A stretch of 22,493 bases of DNA, taken from assembly GCA_964435115.1 (NCBI GenBank), contig CAYSYM010000058.1, forward strand, positions 1-22,493, read 5' to 3'. Under the pieces are notes generated by a model, which had not been told where the DNA came from, did no database searches, and saw only the letters and a program-made list of their open reading frames with translations. The position numbers and the translations under genes were made by a program. Shown here piece by piece: positions 6,328 to 13,486 of the stretch. Position 1 is the stretch's first letter; each line of letters opens with the position of its first letter. The stretch is from CAYSYM01 sp964435115. Its GTDB lineage: Bacteria > Chloroflexota > UBA6077 > CF-72.

Positions 6328-7322
6328 CGCAGAGGACGACCGCCGAGATGTCCTACCTGGAGGCGGTACGCGACGCATTGTGCAGCGAGATGCGGCGAGA
6401 CCCGACCACGGTGTTGTTCGGCGAGGACGTCCACGACCCGTTCGGCGGCGTCTACAAGGCGACGCTCGGCTTGCAGTCGGAGTTCGGCTCGCTGCGCGTG
6501 CGCCCCACGCCGATCTCTGAGGCCGGCTTTGTGGGACTGGCCACGGGCGCCGCGCTCACCGGCTTGCGACCGATCGTTGAAGTCATGCTCAGCGACTTCC
6601 TCGCCCTGGCCCTCGACCAGCTCTGCAACCACGCGGCCAAGTACCACTACATGACGGGGGGTGTGGCCAAGGTACCGATGACGGTTCGCACCGTCACGGG
6701 TATTGGGCGCGGGTTTGGCGCACAGCACTCGCAGAGCCTGGAGGCCTGGCTGGTCCACTCGCCCGGCTTGAAGGTGGTGATGCCATCCTCCCCGGACGAT
6801 GCCAAGGGCCTGCTGACAGCGGCGATCCGCGACGACAACCCGGTGGTCGTCTTCGAGAACAGCCGCCTCTATCCGGTGAAGGGCCACGTCACCGAGGGGG
6901 AGTACACCATCCCGCTCGGACGGGCGGCGATCAAGCGCCCGGGCCGCGACGTGACGGTGGTTGCGACAGGTCGGATGGTGGGCGCGGCGCTCCTGGCAGC
7001 GGAGCGGCTGCAGGGCGAGGGCATCGACGCCGAGGTTATCGACCCGCGCTCGCTCGTGCCGCTGGACGAGGAAACCATCCTGGAGTCGGTCGGGCGAACG
7101 CACCACTTGGTGGTGGCACACGACGCGACCGAGCGCGGAGGCTTCGGAGCGGAGATCGCCGCGGTGGTGGCCGAGCAGGCCATGTTCTCGCTGGATGGCG
7201 CTGTGGTCCGGGTCGCCGGGCCCAATGCGCCGATCCCGTTCGCAGAGACGCTAGAAACCGCCTACGTCCGCACGGCGGACCACGTCGTAGCCGGCGTCCG
7301 ACGCGCGCTCAACCTGGCCTGA
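6324..7322 (+). CDS. 2-oxoacid/acetoin dehydrogenase E1 component, beta subunit
   Basis: A 332-residue transketolase-like partner of the alpha subunit. The ThDP-activating Glu is in LFGEDV. RVRPTPISEAGFVGLATGAA is the standard segment between the domains. EVMLSDFLALALDQ, AQHSQSLEAWLVHSPGLKVV, and the C-terminal transketolase domain with DPRSLVPLDEETI and DATERGGFGAEIAA are all in order. Start: GTG 6324 overlaps the alpha TGA as GTGA and follows CGGAGG at a good distance; the ATG at 6348 would cut the family start short. Full length, with no lesion seen. It ends four bases before the CoA ligase ATG, so all three are probably translated from one message. Confidence 0.9.
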   Translation: MTQRTTAEMSYLEAVRDALCSEMRRDPTTVLFGEDVHDPFGGVYKATLGLQSEFGSLRVRPTPISEAGFVGLATGAALTGLRPIVEVMLSDFLALALDQLCNHAAKYHYMTGGVAKVPMTVRTVTGIGRGFGAQHSQSLEAWLVHSPGLKVVMPSSPDDAKGLLTAAIRDDNPVVVFENSRLYPVKGHVTEGEYTIPLGRAAIKRPGRDVTVVATGRMVGAALLAAERLQGEGIDAEVIDPRSLVPLDEETILESVGRTHHLVVAHDATERGGFGAEIAAVVAEQAMFSLDGAVVRVAGPNAPIPFAETLETAYVRTADHVVAGVRRALNLA

Positions 7323-7326
7323 GTCG

Positions 7327-8826
7327 ATGCTGCCGCTCTACCAAGCGCTCCGTCTCAATGCCGCGCGGAGGCCCCGGGCGCCCGCGCTCATTACGCCCGA
7401 GCGTGTGGTCGACCAGGCGACCTTCGCCGAGAGCACCGGCCGACTGGCGGCGGGTCTGCAGGCACTCGACCCCTCCGGCCAGCGCATCGGCGCGCTGCTG
7501 GGAAACACGCCCGAGCACCTGGAACTCCTGTTTGCCGTCGCGGCGCTCGGCCGCTGCGCTGTCCCCATGGATCCTCGGTGGTCACCCGCCGAGATCGTGG
7601 CCGCGCTGCGCAGCTTCGCGCCGGGCATGGTGGTGGTCGAGCCCTCGCTTCAGGAGGCCCTGCGCGCGGCCTGCGCCCAGATTGGAGCGGCGCCCCGCAT
7701 CGTGCCCCTCGGAGACGCGTTCGAGGCCCTGCGCGACGGCGCGCCCCTGCCGGTCCGCCAGAGTGACATGGAGGCGGACTACCTGATCGCGCCGACGGGG
7801 GGCACGACCAGTGGGCTCAAGGGGGCGCGGATCTCGTACCGCGCCACGATCATGCGCTTCCTGATTCAGGCGACCGAGTTTGGCTTCAGCGCCGACGACG
7901 TCTACCTGGCCGCGACGCCGTTGTTCCACGGTGGCGCGCGCTCGTTCGCGATGGGCCATCTCTACTACGGCGGCGCAGTCGTCCTGGCCGGACGGGTGCC
8001 TGCCGAGCGGCTCCCCGACGCCGTCGCACGCCATGGGGTCACGCTCACGTTCCTGGTGCCGACGACGCTGCGCGAGCTCGCCGAGCGAGGACGTCCGCTC
8101 GCCGGCCGCTTCGGTGCGCTGATTGCCAGCGGCTCGAGGCTCGACGAGGACCTGCGCGGGCGACTGCTCGAGCAAGTCACCCCGCACCTCTACAACTACT
8201 TCGCCTCCGTCGAGGCCGGCGGGATCGCGGTCTCGCGCCCGACGGACCCGCCCGAGAAGGCGGATACCGTGGGGCGGCCGGTCTGGGGCAGCGAGCTGCG
8301 CCTGCTCGACGGCGCCGGCCAGCCGGTCACCGTTGGCGAGGTGGGCCGCGTGGCCGTCCGCGGGCCTGCCACGAGCCATGGCTACCTCCATGATCCGGAG
8401 GCGACGGCGAAGACCTACGTCGACGGCGCCGTACTCACCGGCGACCTGGCGCGCCTGGACGCCGACGGCTTTCTGTCGCTGGCCGGGCGGGAGACGGACA
8501 TGATCATCTCCGGTGGGATCAACATCCACCCGACGGAGGTCGAAGCAGTGCTGGAGAGCCATCCGGGAGTCGCGGCCGCGGCCGTGTTCGGCGTGCCGGA
8601 TGCGCGCTGGGGCGAAGCCGTCACAGCCGTGGTTGTGTGCCGCTCTGGCGCAGCTGTGGGTGCCGAGGAACTGCTGGCGTTCGCCGGAGAGCGGCTCGCC
8701 GCGTACAAGAAGCCCAAACGGATCGTCTTTCGCGATCACCTCCCGTTGTCCAGCATGGGCAAGGTCGCCAAGCGCGTGCTGCGCGCCGAACTGGAGCGGA
8801 ACCGGGACCCGCGGGCGGAGTCGTAA
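7327..8826 (+). CDS. AMP-dependent acyl-CoA synthetase/ligase (ANL superfamily)
   Basis: A 499-residue acyl-activating enzyme that forms an acyl-adenylate and then acyl-CoA. Motifs in order: A3 P-loop-like APTGGTTSGLKGA (about residues 154-166; the more usual form is YTSGTTGxPKG, so Ser-Gly is replaced by Gly-Gly and Pro by Leu), ATPLFHGG, A5 YNYFASVEAG, A7 LTGDLARLDADGFL, A8 GRETDMIISGGINIHP, and A10 SSMGKVAKRVLR near residue 478, with the catalytic Lys of the C-terminal domain. Its best fit is medium-chain or aromatic/cyclic carboxylate CoA ligases, but substrate residues cannot be assigned. It is placed between E1 beta and an amidohydrolase whose ATG overlaps its TAA by one base, suggesting activation of an acid made or used by the same pathway. 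Confidence 0.88.
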   Translation: MLPLYQALRLNAARRPRAPALITPERVVDQATFAESTGRLAAGLQALDPSGQRIGALLGNTPEHLELLFAVAALGRCAVPMDPRWSPAEIVAALRSFAPGMVVVEPSLQEALRAACAQIGAAPRIVPLGDAFEALRDGAPLPVRQSDMEADYLIAPTGGTTSGLKGARISYRATIMRFLIQATEFGFSADDVYLAATPLFHGGARSFAMGHLYYGGAVVLAGRVPAERLPDAVARHGVTLTFLVPTTLRELAERGRPLAGRFGALIASGSRLDEDLRGRLLEQVTPHLYNYFASVEAGGIAVSRPTDPPEKADTVGRPVWGSELRLLDGAGQPVTVGEVGRVAVRGPATSHGYLHDPEATAKTYVDGAVLTGDLARLDADGFLSLAGRETDMIISGGINIHPTEVEAVLESHPGVAAAAVFGVPDARWGEAVTAVVVCRSGAAVGAEELLAFAGERLAAYKKPKRIVFRDHLPLSSMGKVAKRVLRAELERNRDPRAES

Positions 8827-9689
8827 TGGACGAGGTCCGGGCGATCGACGTCGTGGCCGGGCTCTACACGCCCGAGGCGGTGGCGCTTCGGCCCACCTGG
8901 GGGCGGGATTCCTTTGGTGGGAAGATTGGCGTGGGCGAAGAGACGCTCGGTGGCGTTCCGCTGGACGAGTACGTGGCCAGGATGGATCGCGCGGGCATCG
9001 AGCGCACGTTCCTGACTGCCGTCCGGGCCGGCCCCGCCTGGGATCCACTCTCGTTCCACCTGCCGTACGCGATGGTGGCTGAGGCTGTCCGCCGCTACCC
9101 CGACCGCTTCTCCGGTCTGGCCGGTGTCGACCCGAGCGCGGGGATGCGGGGCGTGCGTGAGATGGAGCATGCCATCACCGACCTCGGCTTCGTGGGCGCC
9201 CACCTGTACCCCCACTGGTTCGGCATGGAGCCGGACGACCGGCGCCTCTACCCGTTCTACGCGAAGTGCGTGGAGCTCGACGTCCCGATCCAGATGCAGG
9301 TGGGGCACTGCCTGCGCTACTCGGCCGAGCGACCGCTGCGCAGCACCGGACGGCCGCTAAGCCTGGACACGGTCGCCTGCGATCTGCCTGAGTTGAAGAT
9401 CGTCGGCATCCACATCGGCTGGCCGTGGACCGACGAGATGATCGCGGTGGCCTACAAGCACCCGAACGTGTACATCGGCTCGGATGCCTACGCGCCGAAG
9501 CACTGGTCGCCGGAGTTCGTGCACTACATCGATTCGTGGGGCCAGGACAAAGTCCTGTTCGGGACCGATTTCCCGGTCATCGACCCCGAGCGGGCCATGC
9601 GCGAGATCGGGGACCTGACCATTCGCCCCGAGGCGCGGCGCAAGTTCCTGCGCGACAACGCCCTGAAGCTCTACGGGCTGGAACGATGA
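8826..9689 (+). CDS. Amidohydrolase-2 (ACMSD-like) family protein lacking the N-terminal HxH
   Basis: A 287-residue TIM-barrel protein of the amidohydrolase-2 family (PF04909 type, including ACMSD and other decarboxylases/hydrolases). The core is well kept: FVGAHLYPHWF, FYAKCVELDVPIQMQVGH, GIHIGWPWTDEM (His196), NVYIGSDAY, VLFGTDFPVI (Asp248) and a terminal NALKLYGL. At the N-terminus, where metal-dependent members have IDxHxH, this protein reads AIDVVAGLYT, so the two His are Val10 and Gly12. I have seen this variant pattern in other annotated amidohydrolases, so it may be a subfamily trait. It implies weak, different or no metal binding. The ATG overlaps the ligase stop (TAATG). The last 19 bases overlap the convergent SnoaL-like gene. 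Confidence 0.85.
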   Translation: MDEVRAIDVVAGLYTPEAVALRPTWGRDSFGGKIGVGEETLGGVPLDEYVARMDRAGIERTFLTAVRAGPAWDPLSFHLPYAMVAEAVRRYPDRFSGLAGVDPSAGMRGVREMEHAITDLGFVGAHLYPHWFGMEPDDRRLYPFYAKCVELDVPIQMQVGHCLRYSAERPLRSTGRPLSLDTVACDLPELKIVGIHIGWPWTDEMIAVAYKHPNVYIGSDAYAPKHWSPEFVHYIDSWGQDKVLFGTDFPVIDPERAMREIGDLTIRPEARRKFLRDNALKLYGLER

Positions 9690-10108
9690 CCCGGCTCCTC
9701 TTCGGACACAATCTGCCGAAGGATCGTCGCGCAGTCGAAGTACAGTATTGCGCCGCCGAGCTTGTCGCCGTGGACGAGGAACTTGACGGCCATCGGGAAC
9801 CGCACGCGTCGGCCGGTCGGCGGGATCCCCTCGTAGGGACCGAGGTGGGTGGCCGTGGCCACGCACTCCGCCCAGGCGTGGTCCTCACCCGGCGTGAACC
9901 TGAGCATCTCGACGTACCAGTCGGGGAACGCGCGGAACGTGTCGGCGTGGAGGGCGCGCGCCCCGTCGCGCCCGCGGAACTGGCGTCCGCGCGGCACGCT
10001 CTCGAAGAAGCACGTCTCGGAGCACGTGTTGAGCGTGCCTTCCAGGTCGCCCTGGTTCTCGACCCGGAGGTGCTCTTCGACTACGCGACGCGGGTGGCCT
10101 GGCTCCAT
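9671..10108 (-). CDS. SnoaL-like/NTF2-fold ester cyclase family protein
   Basis: A 145-residue protein. Features typical of SnoaL-like proteins: an N-terminal helix VVEEHLRVENQGDLEGTL, then RQFRGRDGARALHADTFRAF, PDWYVEMLRFTPG, VATATHLGPYEGIPPTG, and KLGGAILYFDCATILRQI. The family includes polyketide cyclases, epoxide hydrolase-like and many unknown small-molecule enzymes; no substrate can be given. It lies opposite to the surrounding operon: its 3' end overlaps the amidohydrolase gene by 19 bases and its start is 44 bases from livH. Start ATG at 10108 with no good Shine-Dalgarno. The reading looks real because the protein pattern is family-like and the frame is clean. Confidence 0.75.
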   Translation of the reverse strand: MEPGHPRRVVEEHLRVENQGDLEGTLNTCSETCFFESVPRGRQFRGRDGARALHADTFRAFPDWYVEMLRFTPGEDHAWAECVATATHLGPYEGIPPTGRRVRFPMAVKFLVHGDKLGGAILYFDCATILRQIVSEEEPGHRSSP

Positions 10109-10152
10109 GGCCCGGCAAGAGCACCGCGACCAGTGGTGGAGGTCGCCGGACG

Positions 10153-11025
10153 GTGAACACGGGCCTCCTCGCCACGGGCATCGTGAATGGCCTGCTGCTC
10201 GGCGGGGTCTACGTGCTCCTGGCCACGGGCCTGACCCTCGTGGCGGGCGTGATCAAGATCTTCAACTTCGGCCACGGCGCGCTGCTCATGCTCGGCGCGT
10301 ATATCAGCTACTGGGTGTTCACGCTCTGGGGCGTCGATCCGTACCTGTCGGTCCTGCTGAGCGGCCCGATCCTGTTCGCGGTCGGCTACGCGATCCAGCG
10401 CTGGACCATTACGCCCGTGCTCAACGCGCCGGAGCACAACCTGCTGCTGATTACGCTCGGCGTCGGGTTGTTCCTCGAGAACGCCGCCCTGTTCCTGTGG
10501 TCCCCCGACTACCGCACCGTGCGGCCGCCGTATTCCGGGGCAACCTTCCTGCTCGGCAGTCTCGTGGTCACGCTGCCGAGGCTGTACGCCTCCCTCTTCG
10601 CCCTCGTCATCACCGTCCTGCTCTATGCGCTCGTCCGCTTCACGGACCTTGGCAAGGCCATGCGGGCAGCGGCCCAGGACCGGGAGGGAGCGATGCTCCA
10701 GGGCATCAACATCCGGCGGATCTACGCCATTACCTTCGGGCTGGGGGCGGCTTGTGCCGGCATCGGCGGCTCCCTGATTACCCCGTTCAGCGTCCTCTCG
10801 CCGTCCATGGGTGAGCTCTACCTGCTCACCCTGTTCGTGGTGATCGTGCTGGGTGGGCTGGGGAGCTTCTTTGGAGCGCTCGTCGGCGGCCTACTCGTCG
10901 GTATCGCCGAGTCCCTCGGCGCCCTGTACCTCAGCTCAGCCATCAAGCAGGTCGTCCCGTTCCTGCTCTTCATCCTGATCCTGCTCTTCCGCCCGAGCGG
11001 ACTGTTTGGCGCTCGCCGTGAGTGA
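10153..11025 (+). CDS. livH: Branched-chain amino acid-type ABC transporter permease LivH
   Basis: A 290-residue integral membrane protein with about eight hydrophobic segments. Hallmarks: GIVNGLLLGGVYVLLATGLTL, IKIFNFGHGALLMLGAY, the cytoplasmic loop FTDLGKAMRAAAQDREGAML preceding GINIRRIYAITFGLGAA (the EAA-type coupling region for the ATPases), and VIVLGGLGSFFGALVGGLLVG. The C-terminus is FRPSGLFG. It pairs with LivM to form the channel of a HAAT-type importer. Start: GTG 10153 with GGAGG 10 bases upstream. It is the first of four transporter genes whose ends overlap one another. Substrates of this family go well beyond amino acids (amides, urea, aromatic acids). Confidence 0.93.
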   Translation: MNTGLLATGIVNGLLLGGVYVLLATGLTLVAGVIKIFNFGHGALLMLGAYISYWVFTLWGVDPYLSVLLSGPILFAVGYAIQRWTITPVLNAPEHNLLLITLGVGLFLENAALFLWSPDYRTVRPPYSGATFLLGSLVVTLPRLYASLFALVITVLLYALVRFTDLGKAMRAAAQDREGAMLQGINIRRIYAITFGLGAACAGIGGSLITPFSVLSPSMGELYLLTLFVVIVLGGLGSFFGALVGGLLVGIAESLGALYLSSAIKQVVPFLLFILILLFRPSGLFGARRE

Positions 11026-12058
11026 GTCCACTCTCCCGGGCACGGCTGCACCGTCGGTCGAATCCGGCCCGCGGGCAGCCCTCGGTCGGCGCCGCGACTG
11101 GCGCTGGGCCTGGTGGCTCGTGCCCGGGCTCCTGCTCCTGGCCGTTCCGCCCTTCATGGATTCCTACCTCGTGCACCTGCTGATCATGATCTTGTTCTGG
11201 GGATATCTCGGCGCCTGCTGGAACGTGCTGGGCGGGTATGCGGGTTTGTTCTCGTTCGGCCACGCGCTGTTCTTCGGGATCGGCGGCTACACGTCGACGG
11301 TGCTGTTCATGCAAACGGGGCTGTCGCCGTGGCTGGGCATGCTCCTGGGCGGTGCGCTTGCCGCCGTCGCGGGCTTGTTCGTCGGCTTCCTGAGCTTCCG
11401 CTACGGGCTGCGCGGTATCTACTTCGGCCTGGTCACCCTGGCATTCGCCGAGATCTTCCGCCTGCTGTTCCTGGCGTGGACCTACGTCGGCGGCTCGGTG
11501 GGCATCTACATCCCGTTGCGGGGCGACGACGGCGTCGCGTTTCAGTTCAGCAGCCGGCTTGGCTATTACTACGTGATGTACGCGCTCGTCGCGCTGGTCC
11601 TGGCGTTCACCGCGTGGATGCGACGCCGCAGACTGGGCTACTACCTGCAGGCCATTCGCGAAGACGAGGATGCCGCCGCGGCGGTCGGCATCAACACCTT
11701 CCGCTACAAGCAGATCGCCATGGGCACCAGCGCGTTCCTGACCGCGCTCGGCGGCACGTTCTACGCCCAGTATTTCCTGTACATCGACCCGAACCTGCTC
11801 TTTGGCGTCCAGGTCACCGTCGAACTGCTGCTGCGGCCCATCCTGGGCGGGGCCGGCACGGTGCTAGGCCCTCTGCTGGGCTCCGCTGTCCTCGGGCCTG
11901 TTGCCGAGGTCTCGCGCACCTCGCTAGCCAGCTACCAGGGTGTCTACCTGATGGTGTACGGGATCATCCTGGTGGTCGTGATGCTGTACATGCCCAACGG
12001 CCTCGTCGGACTGGTGCAGGCGTGGCTCGGGCGTCGGCGGGGAGGCCGGCGGGCGTGA
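11018..12058 (+). CDS. livM: Branched-chain amino acid-type ABC transporter permease LivM
   Basis: A 346-residue membrane protein with roughly ten hydrophobic segments. The LivM hallmarks are WNVLGGYAGLFSFGHALFFG, GIYFGLVTLAFAEIFRLLF, the coupling loop LGYYLQAIREDEDAAAAVGI, and VELLLRPILGGAGTVLGPLL near the end. The first ~25 residues are a soluble, Pro/Arg-rich N-terminal tail. Start: GTG 11018 (VSESTLPG) overlaps livH by eight bases; a TTG at 11006 is possible. The coupling loop suits an LivG/LivF contact. The C-terminus is Arg/Gly-rich (GRRRGGRRA). No break or truncation. Confidence 0.92.
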   Translation: MSESTLPGTAAPSVESGPRAALGRRRDWRWAWWLVPGLLLLAVPPFMDSYLVHLLIMILFWGYLGACWNVLGGYAGLFSFGHALFFGIGGYTSTVLFMQTGLSPWLGMLLGGALAAVAGLFVGFLSFRYGLRGIYFGLVTLAFAEIFRLLFLAWTYVGGSVGIYIPLRGDDGVAFQFSSRLGYYYVMYALVALVLAFTAWMRRRRLGYYLQAIREDEDAAAAVGINTFRYKQIAMGTSAFLTALGGTFYAQYFLYIDPNLLFGVQVTVELLLRPILGGAGTVLGPLLGSAVLGPVAEVSRTSLASYQGVYLMVYGIILVVVMLYMPNGLVGLVQAWLGRRRGGRRA

Positions 12059-12798
12059 GCGGGTCCCCGCTTCTCGAGACCCGCGAGCTCAGGCGCTTCT
12101 TCGGCGGCCTGCGCGCCGTGGACGGGGTGGACCTGCACCTCGAGGAAGGGGAGATCCTCGGCCTGATTGGGCCCAATGGGGCGGGCAAGACGACGCTGTT
12201 TGCTCTGCTTGCCGGCTTCCTCCGGCCGACGAGCGGGACGATCCGCTTCCAGGGCCAGGACGTGGTCGGCCTGCGACCCGACGAGCTCTGCGCGCGCGGG
12301 CTGGTGCGCACCTTCCAGATCGTCAGACCGTTCGCCCACCTCACGGTCCTGGAAAACGTGACCGTGGGCGCGTTCAACCGCGAACCCGATGCGCGGCGAG
12401 CGCGCGAGCGCGCCGCGGAGGTGCTGCGCTTCATCGGCCTCGACCGCCGCGCGCACGACCCGGCGCAGAGCCTGAACCTAGCGGATCGCAAGCGACTGGA
12501 AGTAGCCAAGGCCCTCGCCACGGGGCCGAAGCTCCTCCTGCTCGACGAGGTGATGGCAGGCCTCAATGGTCGGGAGGTGGACGCGCTGGTCGACCTGCTC
12601 AAGCAGGTGCGGGATGGCGGAGTTACGATCCTGGTGATCGAGCACGTGATGCAGGCCATCGTGCACATCTGCGATCGGGTGGTCGTGCTGCATCATGGCA
12701 AGAAGATCGCCGATGGCACCCCGGCTCAGGTGACTCGCGACCCGCAGGTGATCGAGGCGTACCTCGGAAAGGCGCTGCCGGGTGCTGCGACTGGATAA
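12055..12798 (+). CDS. livG: Branched-chain amino acid-type ABC transporter ATP-binding protein LivG
   Basis: A 247-residue ABC ATPase. Walker A GPNGAGKTT is at residues 39-47. The LivG-type segment LVRTFQIVRPFAHLTVLENV follows. The signature is degenerate, LNLADRKRLEVAKAL (about 139-153), as in many LivG proteins. Walker B is LLLLDEVMAGL (Asp164-Glu165), and the switch His is in VIEHVM (His197). The C-terminal DPQVIEAYLG is diagnostic of LivG. GTG 12055 overlaps the livM TGA as GTGA and has GGAGG nine bases upstream. It forms a heterodimer with LivF at the inner face of the membrane. Confidence 0.93.
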   Translation: MSGSPLLETRELRRFFGGLRAVDGVDLHLEEGEILGLIGPNGAGKTTLFALLAGFLRPTSGTIRFQGQDVVGLRPDELCARGLVRTFQIVRPFAHLTVLENVTVGAFNREPDARRARERAAEVLRFIGLDRRAHDPAQSLNLADRKRLEVAKALATGPKLLLLDEVMAGLNGREVDALVDLLKQVRDGGVTILVIEHVMQAIVHICDRVVVLHHGKKIADGTPAQVTRDPQVIEAYLGKALPGAATG

Positions 12799-13486
12799 CC
12801 TCCGCGTGGCCTACGGGGACGTCGTCGCGGTGCACGACGCCACGCTCCACGTGGATGCTGGAGAGATCGTCGCGCTCATCGGGAGCAATGGGGCTGGCAA
12901 GACCACGATCCTCAAGGCACTCTCACGCCTGCTCCCGATCGCCAGCGGCCTGGCGGCCTTCGAGGGGCAGCGACTGAATACGCTCGAGGCCGACCGGGTC
13001 GTACGCCTGGGCCTGATCCAGGTCCCGGAGGGGCGGCGCCTCTTCCCGCACATGACGGTGCAAGAGAACCTGGAGCTCGGCAGCTACACGCCAGCCGCCA
13101 AGCAGCGGCGCGCCGAGACACTGCAGGAGGTGTACGAGCTCTTTCCGCGGCTCGGCGAGCGACGGTTGCAGCTCGCCGGCACACTCTCGGGCGGCGAGCA
13201 GCAGATGTGCGCCATCGGCCGGGCGCTGATGGCCCGGCCCCGGCTGCTCATGCTCGACGAGCCTTCCTGGGGACTCGCCCCGGTCGCCGTGCTCCAGATC
13301 CTAGACGTGATCCGCGAGATCCGCGGGCGAGGGGCCACGGTCCTCTTGGTGGAGCAGGACGTGCAGCACGCGCTGCAGCTCGCCGACCGCGCCTATGTCA
13401 TCGAGAACGGACGTGTGGTGCTCGAAGGACGAGCGGCGGACCTGCTGGGCACGGAAGAGGTCCGACGGGCGTACCTGGGGATGTAA
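12782..13486 (+). CDS. livF: Branched-chain amino acid-type ABC transporter ATP-binding protein LivF
   Basis: A 234-residue ABC ATPase, partner of LivG. Walker A GSNGAGKTT (residues 34-42), the LivF-typical IQVPEGRRLFPHMTVQENLE, signature LSGGEQQM (135-142), Walker B LLMLDEPSWGL (Asp159-Glu160) and VLLVEQDV, where Gln replaces the more common His of the switch loop region, as is usual in LivF. The end VRRAYLGM is typical. GTG 12782 overlaps livG by 17 bases, and the TAA is immediately followed by the GTG of the TRZ/ATZ-type amidohydrolase with no gap, so these are surely one operon. Confidence 0.93.
   Translation: MLRLDNLRVAYGDVVAVHDATLHVDAGEIVALIGSNGAGKTTILKALSRLLPIASGLAAFEGQRLNTLEADRVVRLGLIQVPEGRRLFPHMTVQENLELGSYTPAAKQRRAETLQEVYELFPRLGERRLQLAGTLSGGEQQMCAIGRALMARPRLLMLDEPSWGLAPVAVLQILDVIREIRGRGATVLLVEQDVQHALQLADRAYVIENGRVVLEGRAADLLGTEEVRRAYLGM

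Noticed and set aside
11113..12054. Long in-frame extension upstream of livG inside livM
   Set aside because: The extension is a shadow of livM in another frame, rich in Arg, Ala and Gly. The real start is GTG 12055 with GGAGG in front and a GTGA overlap.
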